DNA of 64,000 bases from Sebastes aleutianus (taxonomy: Eukaryota > Chordata > Actinopteri > Perciformes > Sebastidae): the NCBI GenBank assembly GCA_916700875.1, contig CAKAKS010000066.1:35679490-35743489 (forward strand). Direction: 5' to 3'. Positions 62,732 through 64,000 of the stretch are shown here, piece after piece. The notes under the pieces were generated by a model, which saw nothing but the letters and a program-made list of their open reading frames with translations, was not told the origin of the DNA and did no database searches. How positions within the stretch are numbered: the stretch's first letter is position 1; every line of letters begins with the position of its first letter. The position numbers were made by a program, and so were the translations under genes.

Positions 62732-63719
62732 TAGGGGTGTAACGATATGTTTTTACAACGATACGATACGATTTCAATGGTTCCGATACGATTCAAGGAC
62801 GATATTTGGCTCATCTAGAGCAATGCGATGCGATGCGATGCGATGCGATGCGATGCGATGCGATGCGATGCGATGCGATGCGATGCGATACGATGCGATA
62901 CGATGACTTGAAATCAATACAGTAACTTTTTTAACCAAAAATTCAATCAGTGTGACTGTGACAGCTTGGGACAGAATCATTCCTTTAGAAACGCTGTTTA
63001 AATAATCGGCTGATAGTAATCAAGTAGTCCACCTACAGGGTTCATTTAGGGTCTTTTCATACATGAAAACATACGGAAAAACATTTTAAAACTATGTTGT
63101 TGTTTTTTAACTATTTCTGTTTTGTTTTTTATTTTACTCCCGTCGTGATAATTCACCTCGTGGACCGTCTGCTCTCCAGCTGGATACGTGAGGCTGATGC
63201 TGCGTGCACATAGATATCATGACGGGGAAAGAAAAGTCGTTTTCTCTGATTGAAAAAACGACAGCGCAAGGGGAAAGCGCCGGTGAGTGAAGCCGCCCTC
63301 GTCAAGTGGATTGATAGCGCCTGAAACTCCGCCGACCGGCTCCTCTACACCGCAGCGCCAGCAGCTCATGCAGAACGGTGCCCGTCTCCCTCCACGCCAT
63401 TACAGGGTGAAAGAGCGAGGAGTCAATTGCGCCGTTCGTCCGCACGCACGCCATGGATGCGTGCTCACGCTGCAGAGTGCGGAGCTGGCAAGCTGGCGCA
63501 TGTCTGGAGAGTGGACCGGAGTAACGTTTAACATTTCTTTACCAATGAAAGTGTTAAAAAACACTTTCATATAACGTTTGTCGTCCTTAAATACAAGGTG
63601 CAAATCCTTAGTATCGATACAATCGATATTTGCGTTTCAAATCGACTTTTATACCGAGTACTTGTCGTAGGAATATAAATCGATACATCGATGTAGTAGA
63701 TGAATCGTTAGACATCCTA
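62732..63719. mobile_element. hAT-type non-autonomous element, complete (988 bp)
   Basis: The perfect 8-bp direct repeat attattat lies on both sides (62724-62731, 63720-63727). Left end TAGGGGTGTAACGATATG with acgatacgatacgattt steps. Right end gatgaatcgttagacatccta with inverted subterminal atcgatacatcgatg. The interior has a GCGAT array, a GC-richer block (63130-63520) of unknown origin, and an 11-bp-stem hairpin at 63545-63570. No transposase frame. The exact duplication suggests a fairly recent insertion. Confidence 0.88.
62824..62905. repeat. (GCGAT)n pentanucleotide repeat
   Basis: About 13 GCGAT units, then GCGATAC/GATAC variants. It expanded from the cgatacgatac subterminal steps of the hAT element that contains it. 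Confidence 0.95.
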
Positions 63720-63727
63720 ATTATTAT

Positions 63728-64000
63728 GCATAGAGAACCCTGTCCTGAGCTGTATGCAGTATTGTATTCTGGGGTAATGGAGCTAAAAGGTTGGAGAAGC
63801 TTGTGACTGGAAGGTTGCCAGTTGGAGTCCAGTTTGTTAATCGCATTGAACAGAGTGGTAACATAAAGTGTGCTGTAAAAACAAAACCGCAATCCTCAAA
63901 TGATAATACCTCAACATATTTCACATCAGAGAAATTTGACTTATATATGCTTATCCATTATATGCTTGTTATTAATAATTCAGACAATGTAATTGTGTAT
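63728..64000. other. Intronic stretch at right edge, nothing recognised
   Basis: AT-rich, no supported feature. Confidence 0.5.

Overview
This is non-coding-rich vertebrate DNA, most likely from a percomorph (perch-like) teleost. The evidence is short coding exons with GT-AG splice sites scattered in tens of kilobases of intron, very long (CA)n/(TG)n/(GATA)n microsatellites, tRNA-derived SINEs, and many small hAT-type and other terminal-inverted-repeat elements of kinds familiar from teleost genomes. The species cannot be named from the sequence.

I can support one cellular gene. Two internal exons on the minus strand, at 17557-17664 (36 codons, both ends at codon boundaries) and 1346-1476 (43 codons plus 2 nt), join in frame. 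They encode about 80 residues of the leucine-rich-repeat domain of FBXL17, an F-box substrate receptor of SCF ubiquitin ligases. The gene reads right to left. The window holds the 16.1-kb intron between these exons, at least 46.3 kb of the intron upstream (17665 to the right edge), and 1.3 kb of the next downstream intron. I found no other cellular exon on either strand.

The introns are a nested transposon landscape. Five hAT-type insertions can be bounded by inverted termini plus 8-bp target duplications: 23912-26512, 29950-31634, 39088-40301, 57175-57454 and 62732-63719. The duplications at 29950 and 23912 each carry one mismatch. The 29950 element keeps a broken BED-finger/hAT transposase and itself holds a 73-bp CAGGG-ended mini-element. 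The 39088 element contains about 395 bp of antisense 28S rRNA gene fused to a scrap of hAT transposase. The 23912 element carries a 1.46-kb palindrome-rich minisatellite. A complete tRNA-derived SINE with a 12-bp target duplication lies at 19816-20022. Two MITE families are present twice each (6010/50454 and 1815/53088), and a third interspersed repeat also occurs twice (23151/45290). LINE 3' tails occur near 9440, 16676, 47580 and 54780.

Tandem repeats form the other layer. There are three large minisatellites: a 27-bp unit containing telomere-like TTAGGGTTAGG at 10781-11697, a 38-bp unit at 20323-21576, and a 44-bp unit at 24590-26053. There are also about two dozen microsatellites, including a long TG array followed about 0.2 kb later by a long CA array. 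Most open reading frames here are products of these repeats and not genes. Family names for repeats rest on recognition and visible termini, not on database searches.
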